Source: Pantoea nemavictus (GTDB taxonomy: Bacteria; Pseudomonadota; Gammaproteobacteria; Enterobacterales; Enterobacteriaceae). From it: a stretch of DNA of 64,000 bases. Every line of letters starts with the position of its first letter. Positions within the stretch are counted from its first letter, which is position 1. The DNA lies in assembly GCF_037479095.1 (NCBI RefSeq), contig NZ_JBBGZW010000001.1, forward strand, positions 3,410,001 to 3,474,000. The letters are read 5' to 3'. The notes under the pieces are model-generated. The model worked only from the letters and a program-made list of their open reading frames with translations. It had not been told where the DNA came from and did no database searches. The position numbers were made by a program, and so were the translations under genes. This document shows positions 26,774 to 36,205 of the stretch, piece by piece.

Positions 26774-27868
26774 ATGAAAACCACGAAGATGTTAAAAGGC
26801 GCAGCATTGCTGGCTGCGCTAGTGCTGGCCGGTTGTAGCAGCAAAAAAGAGCCGCAGGCGCCGGCGCGTCAGCCCGCCGATGTCAAAAGCCAGATCCAGC
26901 AGTTGTTACCCAGCGACGTGAAACAAAAATCAGCCTGGGCCGACGATATCTATACCGCATTCCGCGTGCAGCAGATCGATGCCAGCGCCAGCAATATCTG
27001 CGCGGTGATTGCCGTCACCGACCAGGAATCTAACTTCAGCGCTGACGCGGAAGTGCCGGGGCTACCTAAAATCGCCTGGGGCGAAATCGATCGCCGCGCC
27101 GCGAAGGTGCATGTGCCGGCATTTCTGGTGCGTACCGCGCTGCTGATCAAATCGCCGAACGGTGAAAGCTATGCGGCGCGGCTGGATAAGGTGCGCAGCG
27201 AAAAAGAGCTGAGCGCCATCTTCGATGATTTTATCGATATGGTGCCGATGGGGCAGAAGCTGTTTGGTAACCTCAACCCGATTCATACCGGCGGCCCGAT
27301 GCAGGTCAGCATTGAGTTTGCCGAAGCGCATGCGAAAGGTTATCCGTATGCAGTGGACGGATCGATTCGTCGCGAAGTGTTCACGCGACGCGGAGGCATC
27401 TACTTCGGTACGCTGCATTTACTGGGCTATCCGGCCGATTACAGTCAGCCGCTGTATCGCTTCGCAGACTTCAACGCTGGCTGGTACGCTAGCCGTAATG
27501 CCGCTTTCCAGGCCGCGATCGCCCGCGCCAGCGGCATTAAACTGGCACTGGATGGCGATCTGATCGTCTATGGCAGCGAGCAAGCCGGTTCTACCGAACT
27601 GGCGGTGCGCAGCCTGAGTAAACAATTGGATATGAGCAATCGCGAAATCCGCCGCGATCTGGAGAAGGGTGATAGCGCCGACTTCGCCAGCAGCACGCTG
27701 TGGAAACAGACGTTTATTCTCGCCGACAAGATGGCCGGAAAACGTGTGCCGCGTGAGATGCTGCCGGGTATCAAACTGGAAAGTCCAAAAATCACCCGTA
27801 ACCTGACCACTGCCTGGTTTGCCCAACGTGTTAACAGCCGCTATCAACAGTGCTTGACGCGCCGTTGA
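26774..27868 (+). CDS. DUF1615 lipoprotein, possibly transglycosylase-like
   Basis: A 364-residue predicted lipoprotein of the DUF1615 type, function unknown. Signal peptide with lipobox LVLAGC (lipidated Cys about residue 21), then a proline-rich linker. The body has features like soluble lytic transglycosylases: a Glu in TDQESNF (85), GGPMQVSI (173-180) and RFADFNAGWYASRN (229-242), recalling E-S, GLMQ and YNAG motifs. A role in peptidoglycan cleavage is my inference. I start at the ATG at 26774, after GGGAGCAGG, because it begins a proper signal peptide; a longer reading starts 7 codons earlier. Single gene between moaE and ybhL. Confidence 0.75.
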   Translation: MKTTKMLKGAALLAALVLAGCSSKKEPQAPARQPADVKSQIQQLLPSDVKQKSAWADDIYTAFRVQQIDASASNICAVIAVTDQESNFSADAEVPGLPKIAWGEIDRRAAKVHVPAFLVRTALLIKSPNGESYAARLDKVRSEKELSAIFDDFIDMVPMGQKLFGNLNPIHTGGPMQVSIEFAEAHAKGYPYAVDGSIRREVFTRRGGIYFGTLHLLGYPADYSQPLYRFADFNAGWYASRNAAFQAAIARASGIKLALDGDLIVYGSEQAGSTELAVRSLSKQLDMSNREIRRDLEKGDSADFASSTLWKQTFILADKMAGKRVPREMLPGIKLESPKITRNLTTAWFAQRVNSRYQQCLTRR

Positions 27869-27927
27869 CGCAAACGGGTGTACACTCCAAACTTACAGAG
27901 TTTGTCTAACATTTAATGAGGCGCTTC

Positions 27928-28635
27928 ATGGATCGATATCCACGTAATGATTCAATCGTGCAGCAGGCATCCACCTCGCTGCAGACCTACATGGCGCAGG
28001 TGTATGGCTGGATGACCTGCGGCTTGCTGCTCACCGCGTTTGTTTCGTGGTTTGCGGCCCGCACACCTGCAGTAATGGAACTGGTGTTTGCCAACCGCAT
28101 CACCTTCTTCGGCCTGATCATCGCCCAGCTAGCGGTGGTGTTTGTGCTGTCGGGCATGGTGCATCGTCTGAGCGGGGCGGTCGCCACCGCACTGTTTATG
28201 CTTTATTCGGCGCTGACCGGCTTAACCATGGCGAGTATTTTCCTCGTCTACACCTATTCATCCATTGCCAGCACTTTCTTTGTAACGGCCGGAATGTTCG
28301 GGGCAATGAGCTTCTACGGCTACACCACTAAGCGCGACCTGAGCCGCTTTGGCAGCCTGCTGTTTATGGCGCTGATTGGTATTCTGCTGGCGTCACTGGT
28401 GAACTTCTGGCTGAAAAGCCCGGCGTTGATGTGGGCGATTACCTATATCGGCGTGGTGGTGTTTGTGGGTTTAACCGCCTATGACACGCAGAAGCTGAAA
28501 GCGATTGGCGAGAACATCAATGTGAACGACAAAGAGAACCTGCGTCGCACCTCAATTATGGGCGCGTTAACGCTGTATCTCGACTTCATCAACCTGTTCC
28601 TGATGCTGTTACGCATCTTCGGCAACCGCCGTTAA
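27928..28635 (+). CDS. ybhL: Bax inhibitor-1 family membrane protein YbhL
   Basis: Seven-helix inner-membrane protein of the BI-1/YccA (TMBIM) family, about 235 residues; some homologues are pH-sensitive calcium leak channels, the enterobacterial role is unknown. Family stretches: LQTYMAQVYGWMTCGLLLTA, TAGMFGAMSFYGYTTKRDL, VGLTAYDTQKLK and GALTLYLDFINLFLMLLR. Start placed at the ATG at 27928 (MDRYPRND), matching E. coli and preceded by GAGG; four extra codons are possible upstream. A BIME pair follows the stop. Confidence 0.94.
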   Translation: MDRYPRNDSIVQQASTSLQTYMAQVYGWMTCGLLLTAFVSWFAARTPAVMELVFANRITFFGLIIAQLAVVFVLSGMVHRLSGAVATALFMLYSALTGLTMASIFLVYTYSSIASTFFVTAGMFGAMSFYGYTTKRDLSRFGSLLFMALIGILLASLVNFWLKSPALMWAITYIGVVVFVGLTAYDTQKLKAIGENINVNDKENLRRTSIMGALTLYLDFINLFLMLLRIFGNRR

Positions 28636-28650
28636 ACCTCGCATATCTTC

Positions 28651-28699
28651 GTAGGGTCGCCATTCATGGCGACCAGGTCGGCATCAATGCCGACCCTAC
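28651..28699. repeat. REP pair (BIME) between ybhL and ybhN
   Basis: GTAGG head, palindrome GTCGCCAT/ATGGCGAC, spacer AGG, palindrome TCGGCAT/ATGCCGA, then the inverted head CCTAC. It separates convergent genes. The two stems of one pair differ, yet each is self-complementary. Confidence 0.85.
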
Positions 28700-28707
28700 G
28701 ATGATCT

Positions 28708-29682
28708 TTAACGCGAAACCGATTTCTCCATCTTCTGCTCATTCTTCTGCCGCAAATGCTTCGCGCGACTCTCCAGCCACAAATAGAGCACCAGCGCCAC
28801 CAGCAAGGGGAGGATGAAATAGAGCACGCGATAGGCCAGCAGCGCCGCGATAATGGTGCCGTGAGAAGCATGTTGCCCACTTAGCAGCGCCAGGAAAACC
28901 GCTTCGAGCACGCCAATCCCGGCCGGAATATGAATAATCACCCCGGCGATGCTGCTGATTAACAGCACGCCCAGCACGATGGGGTAATCCACCTGGCGCG
29001 CCAGCAGCAGCCAGATAATCATCCCCATCACCATCCAGTTGGCGCAGGATACCGCAAACTGGAACAGCGCCATGCGCAGTGAAGGCAGCTGCAGATGCTG
29101 GCCTTTCACCGTCCAGCGCCGCTTCTTCGAGAAAGCACAGGCCCACAAATAGATGGCGACTACCACCAATAACGCCGCACCAATGATGCGCAGCGTGGTT
29201 TCACCGATGAACCAACCGGAAGGGATTGGCACCATGCCGGCCGAAAATACCACGCCGGCCAGTAAAATGTAGCCAAGCCAGTTGGTGGCGATGCTCAACG
29301 AGAAGATGCGCGTGATGGTGTTGCCGGGTAAGCCAAGCCGGGAATAAAGCCGATAGCGCATTGCCACGCCGCCAACCCAGGTACTGAGCGTCAGGTTGAA
29401 GGCATAGCAGATAAACGACACCAGCATTACCTGACGCTTTGCCAGCTTATGGCCGCAGTAGGCGCGGCCAATCAAATCGTACAATCCGTAGGTCAGATAA
29501 CTCACCACCACCAGCGCGGCAGCGCTGAGCACCACGTAACGGTTGTAGCCGACGATGACGGTGTAAACATCTTCCCAGTTCACCTTGCGCGCATAGACCA
29601 CCAGCAGCACGATTACCGCGATAAAAAACAGCCAGGTGAGGATTTTCTTCGCCAATTGCCAGCGCGGATTCTTTTTCGACAT
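28708..29682 (-). CDS. ybhN: UPF0104 / LPG-synthase-like membrane protein YbhN
   Basis: Polytopic inner-membrane protein (324 residues, about eight helices) of the family that covers the membrane domain of lysylphosphatidylglycerol synthases; no aminoacyl-transferase domain is present. Conserved stretch TLSTWVGGVAMRYRLYSRLG and IIHIPAGIGVLEAVF. The start overlaps the clsB stop by one base, so it is translationally coupled to the cardiolipin synthase, suggesting a lipid-related task. Same order as E. coli ybhN-clsB-ybhP. Confidence 0.92.
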   Translation of the reverse strand: MSKKNPRWQLAKKILTWLFFIAVIVLLVVYARKVNWEDVYTVIVGYNRYVVLSAAALVVVSYLTYGLYDLIGRAYCGHKLAKRQVMLVSFICYAFNLTLSTWVGGVAMRYRLYSRLGLPGNTITRIFSLSIATNWLGYILLAGVVFSAGMVPIPSGWFIGETTLRIIGAALLVVVAIYLWACAFSKKRRWTVKGQHLQLPSLRMALFQFAVSCANWMVMGMIIWLLLARQVDYPIVLGVLLISSIAGVIIHIPAGIGVLEAVFLALLSGQHASHGTIIAALLAYRVLYFILPLLVALVLYLWLESRAKHLRQKNEQKMEKSVSR

Positions 29683-30926
29683 TAGGGTTTTGCTCCTGGA
29701 TTGTCAGTTTCGACCCGATCCTGCGTTTCCATTTCGGGTTGGACGGGCGGAGCAACCTGTGACAGGCGCGGCGTATGTGCAGGCAGCCAACCGGCGATGG
29801 CCGGAAAGTGGCGTAAAAAGTGGAACACAATGATGCCTTTAGTGAGCTGCCACCAGTTGCGCGGCGGCAGCTTGTCATCGTCTACCCGCACGCAATCGTG
29901 TTGCAACAGCAGTTCAAGATTTTCACGCAACGTCTGATTGAAGGCGCGATCGTGAACCATCAAATTCGCTTCCAGGTTGAGCGATAAGCTCAGTGGATCG
30001 AGGTTGCTCGATCCCACCGTTGACCACTGTTCATCTTGCACCGCGATTTTACCGTGCAGCGGGCGGCGGCAATATTCATACACCTCTACGCCGCCATCGA
30101 CCAGGTAGTTGTACAGCAGCTCAGCGCCCACTTTAACGATCGGCATGTCGGGTTCGCCTTGCACAATCAGCCTGACGCGCACGCCGCGTTGGGCCGCGCT
30201 GCGCATCTCACGCAGCAGGCGATAGCCCGGGAAGAAGTAGGCGTTGGCAATAATCACATCCTTCTTCGCCTTGCGCAGCATGGCGAGATAATGCTGCTCG
30301 ATATCGTCGCGGTGCTCATCGTTATCGCGATAGACAAACAGCACCTGCGCCTCGCCAGGCATGGCGTTGACCGCCGGACGATGCGATCGCCCGCCCCACC
30401 AGCGCCGCGTGTGCTGTTCGCTGCCCATCTGCTGCTGAACATATTGCGTGATATCCAGCACCACCGGACCTTTCACTTCCACCGCATAATCCTGCTTGGA
30501 CTGCGCGCCGTAATCGGTGTTGTGTTCGGCAGAGAAGTTAATGCCACCCACGAAGGCGATCACCTCATCGATCACCACAATTTTGCGATGCAGGCGGCGG
30601 AACACATTGGTACGCATGCCGAGCACCAGCGGACGGGGATCGTAATAGATAAAGCGCACACCCGCCGCCGTCAGGCTATCGACAAACCTGTCCGACAAAT
30701 CCGGTGAGCCGTAGCCATCCACCATCACTTCAATTTTCACGCCGCGCTGGGCTGCCTGCAGCAAGGCTTCATGCAGATCGGTTCCGACTTCATCCTCGAA
30801 CAGGATAAAGGTTTCCAGCAGCAGCGTGCGCTCGGCCCGCTGAATAGCGCCTAAAACGCGCGGAAAAAATTGGTCACCATTTTCTAACAGACGGAGCTGA
30901 TTACCGTCGCGCCAACTAAAACTCAT
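29682..30926 (-). CDS. clsB: Cardiolipin synthase B
   Basis: Phospholipase D superfamily enzyme making cardiolipin from phosphatidylglycerol (E. coli ClsB can also use other alcohols). Two HKD motifs: [18 protein letters not shown] and [21 protein letters not shown] start at the ATG at 30926 ([10 protein letters not shown]), 23 codons inside the longest frame; it gives 414 residues, matches E. coli ClsB (413) and has GGAGA upstream. It overlaps the end of ybhP by four bases and the ybhN start by one. Confidence 0.94.
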   Translation of the reverse strand: MSFSWRDGNQLRLLENGDQFFPRVLGAIQRAERTLLLETFILFEDEVGTDLHEALLQAAQRGVKIEVMVDGYGSPDLSDRFVDSLTAAGVRFIYYDPRPLVLGMRTNVFRRLHRKIVVIDEVIAFVGGINFSAEHNTDYGAQSKQDYAVEVKGPVVLDITQYVQQQMGSEQHTRRWWGGRSHRPAVNAMPGEAQVLFVYRDNDEHRDDIEQHYLAMLRKAKKDVIIANAYFFPGYRLLREMRSAAQRGVRVRLIVQGEPDMPIVKVGAELLYNYLVDGGVEVYEYCRRPLHGKIAVQDEQWSTVGSSNLDPLSLSLNLEANLMVHDRAFNQTLRENLELLLQHDCVRVDDDKLPPRNWWQLTKGIIVFHFLRHFPAIAGWLPAHTPRLSQVAPPVQPEMETQDRVETDNPGAKP

Positions 30927-31684
30927 AAGAAAATCTCCACCGCTAACGGCGCGTGATCGGACAGGTGGGACCAGGGTTTCACCGGTAACGCCCAAGGCTT
31001 GCTCACCGTAGCGTTACGGATGTAGATACGATCGAGCCTGAGCAGGGGGAAACGGGCCGGAAAGGTGCGAGCGGGGCGGCCGTTTTTCATGCTGAACACT
31101 TCTTCCAGCCCAGCAGCACGCTTGAGAAAACGATTCGCGCGCACCTGCCAGTCGTTAAAATCACCGGCTACCACCAGCGGCGCATCCGGCGGCAGCGCAT
31201 CAATGATGTCGCACATCATCTTCATCTGCGCCTGACGATGCTTCTCTTTCAACCCCAGATGCACGCAAAACACATGCAGCGGCTCGGCACGATCCGGCAG
31301 ACGGATTTGGCAGTGCAACATGCCGCGTTTCTCTGTTCCGGCGACAGAAATGTCGCGGTTTTCATATTCAATAATCGGGAAACGTGACAATATCGCGTTC
31401 CCATGGTGTCCCTCGGGATAAACGGCGTTTCGGCCATAGGCAAAATCGTCCCACATGGTATCGGCCAGAAACTCATAATGTGAGGTTTCCGGCCAGTTTT
31501 CGATGTGCAGCGAATGGATAGCGTGGGTGCCCATCACCTCTTGCAGGAAGACAATATCCGCTGATGTTGCGCGGACAGCGTCGCGCAATTCCGGCAGGAT
31601 AAAGCGACGATTAAAGCTGGTGAACCCCTTGTGGGTATTGATCGTCAGGACTTTAAATGAAAATCCTTGCTTATTTTGTGGCAT
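30923..31684 (-). CDS. ybhP: Endonuclease/exonuclease/phosphatase-family protein YbhP
   Basis: EEP-fold metal-dependent hydrolase, 253 residues as in E. coli YbhP. Catalytic residues are seen in FLQEVMG (Glu), [13 protein letters not shown] (His), [10 protein letters not shown] (Asp, Asn) and [11 protein letters not shown] (Asp-His). Substrate unknown; because it leads a run with clsB and ybhN, a phospholipid or phosphodiester substrate is plausible but unproven. First gene of ybhP-clsB-ybhN. Confidence 0.92.
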   Translation of the reverse strand: MPQNKQGFSFKVLTINTHKGFTSFNRRFILPELRDAVRATSADIVFLQEVMGTHAIHSLHIENWPETSHYEFLADTMWDDFAYGRNAVYPEGHHGNAILSRFPIIEYENRDISVAGTEKRGMLHCQIRLPDRAEPLHVFCVHLGLKEKHRQAQMKMMCDIIDALPPDAPLVVAGDFNDWQVRANRFLKRAAGLEEVFSMKNGRPARTFPARFPLLRLDRIYIRNATVSKPWALPVKPWSHLSDHAPLAVEIFL

Positions 31685-31861
31685 ACTGCGACGCGCTCCT
31701 TTTCATCATCAACAGCACAAAGTGTAGTCTTTGTCACAAATGAAGGGTGTTAAGGGCAGAAAATTAGGGCGTAATCCGAAATTTGCTTTACATTGAGGAC
31801 GTTCGTCTGGCCTCCAGCCAGATACACTTGGGCGACCTGTTGGGTCTGCCAGGAGAAGAGA

Positions 31862-32254
31862 ATGAAATGGTCTAATCGTGTTCAGATTGTTACCGGACAA
31901 ACCTGTTTGCACATTGCAATGCACCTGTTGGTGATTGCCGCATTGGTTTGGGGCTGGAAACATAGGGCGCTGGTTGAAGTGAGCAGTACCCTGGTGGCAG
32001 CTTATGCGGTGGTATTTATTACCATGCTGGTCATGCAGCGTAGTGCCCGTTTACGTAGAATGGGTGATTCCCTCGAAGAGGTGACCACCACTTACTACTT
32101 TGGCGCAGCGATGTTAACGCTGTTCCTGATCTCCCGCTTTATCCACAACAACCTGCTGATTGGTATCCTCGGCGTGGTGATGTTAGTCGGACCGGCGCTG
32201 GTTTCGCTGCTGGCAAAAGAGCCGGTGCAGCGCATCGAGAAGAAGCGCAGTTGA
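31862..32254 (+). CDS. ybhQ: Inner membrane protein YbhQ
   Basis: Small membrane protein of 130 residues with about four hydrophobic helices and a basic tail ending EKKRS; resembles E. coli YbhQ (MKWQQRV start). Function unknown. Start set at the ATG at 31862 (MKWSNRVQIV) with AGGAG upstream rather than 23 codons earlier. In E. coli ybhR-ybhS-ybhF-ybhG-cecR stand between ybhQ and rhlE; here they are missing and rhlE follows directly. A small hairpin TCTGGC / GCCAGA occurs in the leader at 31807-31823. Confidence 0.88.
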   Translation: MKWSNRVQIVTGQTCLHIAMHLLVIAALVWGWKHRALVEVSSTLVAAYAVVFITMLVMQRSARLRRMGDSLEEVTTTYYFGAAMLTLFLISRFIHNNLLIGILGVVMLVGPALVSLLAKEPVQRIEKKRS

Positions 32255-32290
32255 TCGATTGATGTCCGCAGCGATGCGGGCCAGACGAAG

Positions 32291-32316
32291 AGGAGCCGCA
32301 TGCGGCTCCTTTTTTT
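32291..32316 (+). terminator. Rho-independent terminator after ybhQ
   Basis: Stem AGGAGCCGCA / TGCGGCTCCT as a near-perfect palindrome, followed by a run of T. Confidence 0.9.
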
Positions 32317-32469
32317 ATGGATGCTGTCAACGCGGAAAGCTGCTAAACTCGCGCCCTTACGCATGGTAGTTTGTGCCCTTTTCACACGTGAGCCCCGCGC
32401 TTGCGTCATATCCCTCCTGAAAACTACACCGCTAACGGCGGTCAGGACGGTTCGGAGTAATACACCTGC

Positions 32470-33861
32470 ATGTCATTTGACTCTCTCGGCTTAAGTGCCG
32501 ATATTTTGCGTGCGGTAGCAGAACAAGGCTACCAAGAGCCGACGCCGATTCAGCGTCAGGCGATTCCTGTGGTGCTGGCTGGTCGTGACCTGCTGGCGAG
32601 CGCCCAAACCGGTACGGGTAAAACCGCCGGCTTTACGCTGCCGTTGCTGCAGCGTCTCACGGCGAAACCGTCCACGGCGCGTGGCCGTCGTCCGGTACGT
32701 GCGTTGATTCTCACCCCGACCCGCGAGCTGGCGGCTCAGGTTGGCGAGAACGTGCGCGAATACAGCCAATATCTGGATATCCGTTCGCTGGTGGTTTTCG
32801 GCGGCGTGAGCATCAACCCGCAGATGATGAAACTGCGCGGCGGCGTTGACGTGCTGGTGGCGACACCGGGCCGTCTGCTCGATCTGGCGCATCAGAATGC
32901 GGTCGATCTGTCGCAGGTCGAAATCCTCGTGCTGGATGAAGCGGATCGTATGCTCGATATGGGCTTCATCCATGACATCCGTCGCGTGCTGGCACGTCTG
33001 CCCGCCAAGCGTCAGAACCTGCTGTTCTCCGCGACTTTCTCTGACGAGATCAAAACCCTGGCGGAAAAACTGCTCACCAACCCAGAGCAGGTTGAAGTGG
33101 CGCGTCGCAACACCGCGTCTGAGCAGGTTTCACAACAGGTCCATTTTGTTGATAAGAAGCGCAAGCGGGAACTGCTGTCGCTGATGATTGGTCGTGATAA
33201 CTGGCAGCAAGTGCTGGTGTTCACCCGTACCAAACACGGCGCCAACCACCTGGCTGAGCAGCTGAATAAAGACGGCATTACCGCCGCCGCTATCCACGGT
33301 AATAAGAGCCAGGGTGCACGTACCCGCGCATTGGCTGACTTCAAATCCGGCGGCATTCGCGTGTTGGTGGCAACCGACATCGCGGCGCGCGGCCTCGACA
33401 TCGAAGAGCTGCCGCACGTAGTGAACTACGAGCTGCCGAACGTGGCGGAAGACTATGTGCACCGTATTGGTCGTACCGGTCGTGCAGCCGCTACCGGCGC
33501 TGCACTGTCGCTGGTGTGCGTGGATGAACACAAACTGCTGCGCGATATCGAGCGTCTGCTGAAGCGTGAAATCCCGCGTATCGAGCTGCCAGGTTTCGAA
33601 GTCGATCCAAGCATCAAAGCCGAGCCGATTCAGAACGGTCGTCAGCAGCAGGGCGGCGGTCGTGGTCAGGGCCAGGGACGTGGTCAAGGCCAGGGTCGCG
33701 GTCAGGGCGGCAACGTCTCGCGTCCGCACAGCGGCAATGCGCCACGTCCGCAGGGTGAAGCGCGTTCAGCGCGTCGTCCAGCGCAGGGCGCGAGCCAGGC
33801 TGCGCCAGCGGCGAACAGCGGTCGTCGTCGTCCGGCACCGAAGAAAACCGGGAACGCCTAA
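32470..33861 (+). CDS. rhlE: ATP-dependent RNA helicase RhlE
   Basis: DEAD-box helicase involved in ribosome assembly and RNA turnover. Core motifs in order: Q-motif [14 protein letters not shown], motif I AQTGTGKT, Ia [20 protein letters not shown] in [16 protein letters not shown] in [11 protein letters not shown], then [15 protein letters not shown] and HRIGRTGRA. The C-terminal ~75 residues are a Gly/Gln/Arg-rich repetitive tail ([13 protein letters not shown]) followed by an Arg/Pro/Ala-rich basic end, typical RNA-binding tails of variable length. 463 residues. Ends four bases before dusC. Confidence 0.96.
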   Translation: MSFDSLGLSADILRAVAEQGYQEPTPIQRQAIPVVLAGRDLLASAQTGTGKTAGFTLPLLQRLTAKPSTARGRRPVRALILTPTRELAAQVGENVREYSQYLDIRSLVVFGGVSINPQMMKLRGGVDVLVATPGRLLDLAHQNAVDLSQVEILVLDEADRMLDMGFIHDIRRVLARLPAKRQNLLFSATFSDEIKTLAEKLLTNPEQVEVARRNTASEQVSQQVHFVDKKRKRELLSLMIGRDNWQQVLVFTRTKHGANHLAEQLNKDGITAAAIHGNKSQGARTRALADFKSGGIRVLVATDIAARGLDIEELPHVVNYELPNVAEDYVHRIGRTGRAAATGAALSLVCVDEHKLLRDIERLLKREIPRIELPGFEVDPSIKAEPIQNGRQQQGGGRGQGQGRGQGQGRGQGGNVSRPHSGNAPRPQGEARSARRPAQGASQAAPAANSGRRRPAPKKTGNA

Positions 33862-33865
33862 CGCT

Positions 33866-34816
33866 ATGAGGGTTTTGCTGGCGCCGATGGAGGGCGTGCT
33901 CGATTCGCTGGTGCGTGAGCTGCTCTCTGGGGTGAATGATTATGACTTATGCGTGACCGAGTTTTTGCGCGTGGTCGATCAGCTGCTGCCGGTAAAATCC
34001 TTCTATCGTTTGTGTCCTGAGCTGCATAACCACAGCCGCACGCCGTCAGGCACGCGCGTTCGTATGCAACTGCTTGGGCAATATCCTGAGTGGCTGGCGG
34101 AGAACGCCGCGCGCGCGGTGGAACTCGGTTCCTGGGGCGTTGACCTCAACTGCGGTTGTCCGTCGAAGCTGGTGAACGGCAGCGGCGGCGGCGCCACCTT
34201 GTTGAAAGATCCCGAACTGATCTATCGCGGTGCGAAAGCGATGCGTGAAGCGGTGCCGGATCATCTGCCGGTGACGGTGAAGGTGCGCTTAGGCTGGGAT
34301 TCCGGCGATCGTCGCTTTGAAATCGCCGATGCCGTGCAGCAAGCCGGTGCCAGTGAGTTAGTGGTGCACGGCCGTACCAAAGAAGATGGCTATCGCGCCG
34401 AAAGTATTAACTGGCAGGCGATTGGCGAAATTCGCCAGCGTCTGCGCATTCCGGTAATTGCCAACGGTGAAATCTGGAACTGGCAGGACGCACAGGATTG
34501 CATGCGCATTACCGGCTGTGACGCGGTGATGATTGGACGCGGTGCGCTCAACGTGCCGAATCTGGCGCGCGTGGTGAAGTACAACGAAGCGCCGATGGCA
34601 TGGCCTGACGTTGTCGCTTTGCTGCTGAAGTACACCCAGCTGGAGAAGCAGGGCGATACCGGCATGTATCATGTGGCACGCATCAAGCAGTGGCTGGGCT
34701 ATCTGCGCAAGGCGTATCACGAAGCCGATGGCTTATTCAGTGAAGTCCGCACCCTCAAAGTCTCCGCCGAGATCGCCACGGCGATTGAGCGGCATGCGTC
34801 GGCAATTGCCGTTTAA
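33866..34816 (+). CDS. dusC: tRNA-dihydrouridine(16) synthase
   Basis: FMN enzyme reducing uridine-16 in tRNA. Dus motifs: [19 protein letters not shown] at the N-terminus, [19 protein letters not shown] (catalytic Cys region), [29 protein letters not shown] and [22 protein letters not shown]. The MEGV and NGSGGG details point to the DusC branch. Start at the ATG at 33866, 4 bases after rhlE; a longer reading frame would run 100 codons back inside rhlE. 316 residues (E. coli 315). In E. coli dusC lies far from rhlE, near yohF, so this is a rearrangement junction. Confidence 0.94.
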   Translation: MRVLLAPMEGVLDSLVRELLSGVNDYDLCVTEFLRVVDQLLPVKSFYRLCPELHNHSRTPSGTRVRMQLLGQYPEWLAENAARAVELGSWGVDLNCGCPSKLVNGSGGGATLLKDPELIYRGAKAMREAVPDHLPVTVKVRLGWDSGDRRFEIADAVQQAGASELVVHGRTKEDGYRAESINWQAIGEIRQRLRIPVIANGEIWNWQDAQDCMRITGCDAVMIGRGALNVPNLARVVKYNEAPMAWPDVVALLLKYTQLEKQGDTGMYHVARIKQWLGYLRKAYHEADGLFSEVRTLKVSAEIATAIERHASAIAV

Positions 34817-34826
34817 CTCACATTAT

Positions 34827-34884
34827 GCACATTTCGTAGCGGCGCAATTTATTGCGCGATAAATCGCGCCGCTACGAAATGTGC
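34827..34884. repeat. Long perfect inverted repeat after dusC
   Basis: Nineteen-base perfect arms (34827-34845 and 34866-34884), ends GCACATTTCGTAGC and GCTACGAAATGTGC, around a 20-base loop that itself contains TTAT / ATAA. The inner part GTAGCGGCGCAAT is the repeat also seen at 59489-59516. Could form a strong terminator-like or processing hairpin in RNA. Confidence 0.85.
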
Positions 34885-34999
34885 GTTCATTATTTCCTGA
34901 ACCTGATTAAAACTTTATAACTAAAAAATCCGCGATCTATTAGCAGGCTAAGGTTATAGTGACGACTCAATTTCGCCACCGTTCCCGACGCCACCTTCC

Positions 35000-36205
35000 A
35001 TGTCTGACGCCGCTGTACTGAGTAACGCTCAGTTAAATAAACGTATTCTCTCCGTCATTGTCTTTACCTTCTTTTGCTACCTTTCGGTGGGGTTGCCGCT
35101 CGCGGTGCTGCCGGGATTTGTGCATAACCAGCTTGGATTCAGCTCATTCATCGCCGGATTAATCATCAGTCTGCAATACTTCGCCACGCTACTCAGTCGC
35201 CCGCACTCCGGTCGTCTGGCGGATCGCTTTGGTCCAAAGCGCGTGGTGATGATGGGATTGGTGTTCTGCGGTATGAGCGGCGTGTTGTCGATTATCGCCG
35301 CCCTGTGCAGCGATGTGCCGATGCTGAGCCTGGCGCTGCTGGCGGCGGGGCGGCTGTTCCTCGGCGTGGGCGAAAGCTTCAGCAGCACCGGCTCCACGTT
35401 GTGGGGTATGAATATTGTCGGCCCGCTGCAAACCGCGCGCGTCATCTCGTGGAACGGCGTTGCCACCTATTTCGCCATGGCGATCGGTGCGCCGCTCGGC
35501 GTGCTGCTTAATCAGTGGTTCGGCATCAGCGGCTTTGCCGGTTTGGTGGCGATCATGGGCGTTGCGGGCTTCTGGATGGCGAGCCGCAAAGCGGGCGTCA
35601 ACGTCACCGCGGGCGTGCGTATTCCGTTTCATCGCGTGGTCAGCCGCGTGTGGATGTTTGGTCTGGCGCTGGGATTTGGCACCATCGGTTTCGGCGTCAT
35701 CTCCACCTTTATCACCCTCTATTTTGCCAGTCGCGACTGGAGCGGGGCGGCGTTCGCGCTCACCTTGTTCAGCCTCGGTTTTGTGATCGTGCGCCTCGGT
35801 TTTGGTCGCTACATCACCCGTTTTGGTGGCCTGAAAGTGGCGCTGGTGTCGTTCGTACTGGAGTGCGCCGGATTACTGCTGATTTGGCAAGCCGATAGCG
35901 TGTGGCTGGTAGATTTAGGGGCATTCCTCACCGGCGGCGGTTTCTCGCTGGTGTTCCCGGCGCTCGGCGTCGAAGCGGTGAAACGGGTGCAGCAGCAGGA
36001 TCAAGGTTCGGCGCTTGGCACCTATTCAGCCTTTCTCGATTTAGGGCTGGGATTAACCGGGCCGGTAGCGGGTTTATTGATTGGACATTGGGGCATGCAG
36101 TCGGTCTATCTGGCGGCGGCGCTGATGGTGCTGGGCGCGTTTGCTCTGACGCTGCGTCTGCAACTGCAGCACGGCCGCCAGGCAGCCGTGCAAACGAGTT
36201 ATTAA
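35000..36205 (+). CDS. MFS transporter of the YhhS/YfcJ type
   Basis: Twelve-helix major facilitator, 401 residues, close to E. coli YhhS and YfcJ: LPLAVLPGFVHNQLGFSSF, ISLQYFATLLSRPHSGRLAD, LGVGESFSSTGSTLWGMNIVG, AALVISWNG-like ARVISWNGVATYFAMAIGAPLGV and SLVFPALGVEAVK. Members are weak drug or sugar-phosphate exporters at most; the substrate here is unknown. No clear ribosome-binding site precedes the ATG. Its stop codon overlaps the ppk2 stop codon on the other strand (36202-36205). Confidence 0.88.
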   Translation: MSDAAVLSNAQLNKRILSVIVFTFFCYLSVGLPLAVLPGFVHNQLGFSSFIAGLIISLQYFATLLSRPHSGRLADRFGPKRVVMMGLVFCGMSGVLSIIAALCSDVPMLSLALLAAGRLFLGVGESFSSTGSTLWGMNIVGPLQTARVISWNGVATYFAMAIGAPLGVLLNQWFGISGFAGLVAIMGVAGFWMASRKAGVNVTAGVRIPFHRVVSRVWMFGLALGFGTIGFGVISTFITLYFASRDWSGAAFALTLFSLGFVIVRLGFGRYITRFGGLKVALVSFVLECAGLLLIWQADSVWLVDLGAFLTGGGFSLVFPALGVEAVKRVQQQDQGSALGTYSAFLDLGLGLTGPVAGLLIGHWGMQSVYLAAALMVLGAFALTLRLQLQHGRQAAVQTSY

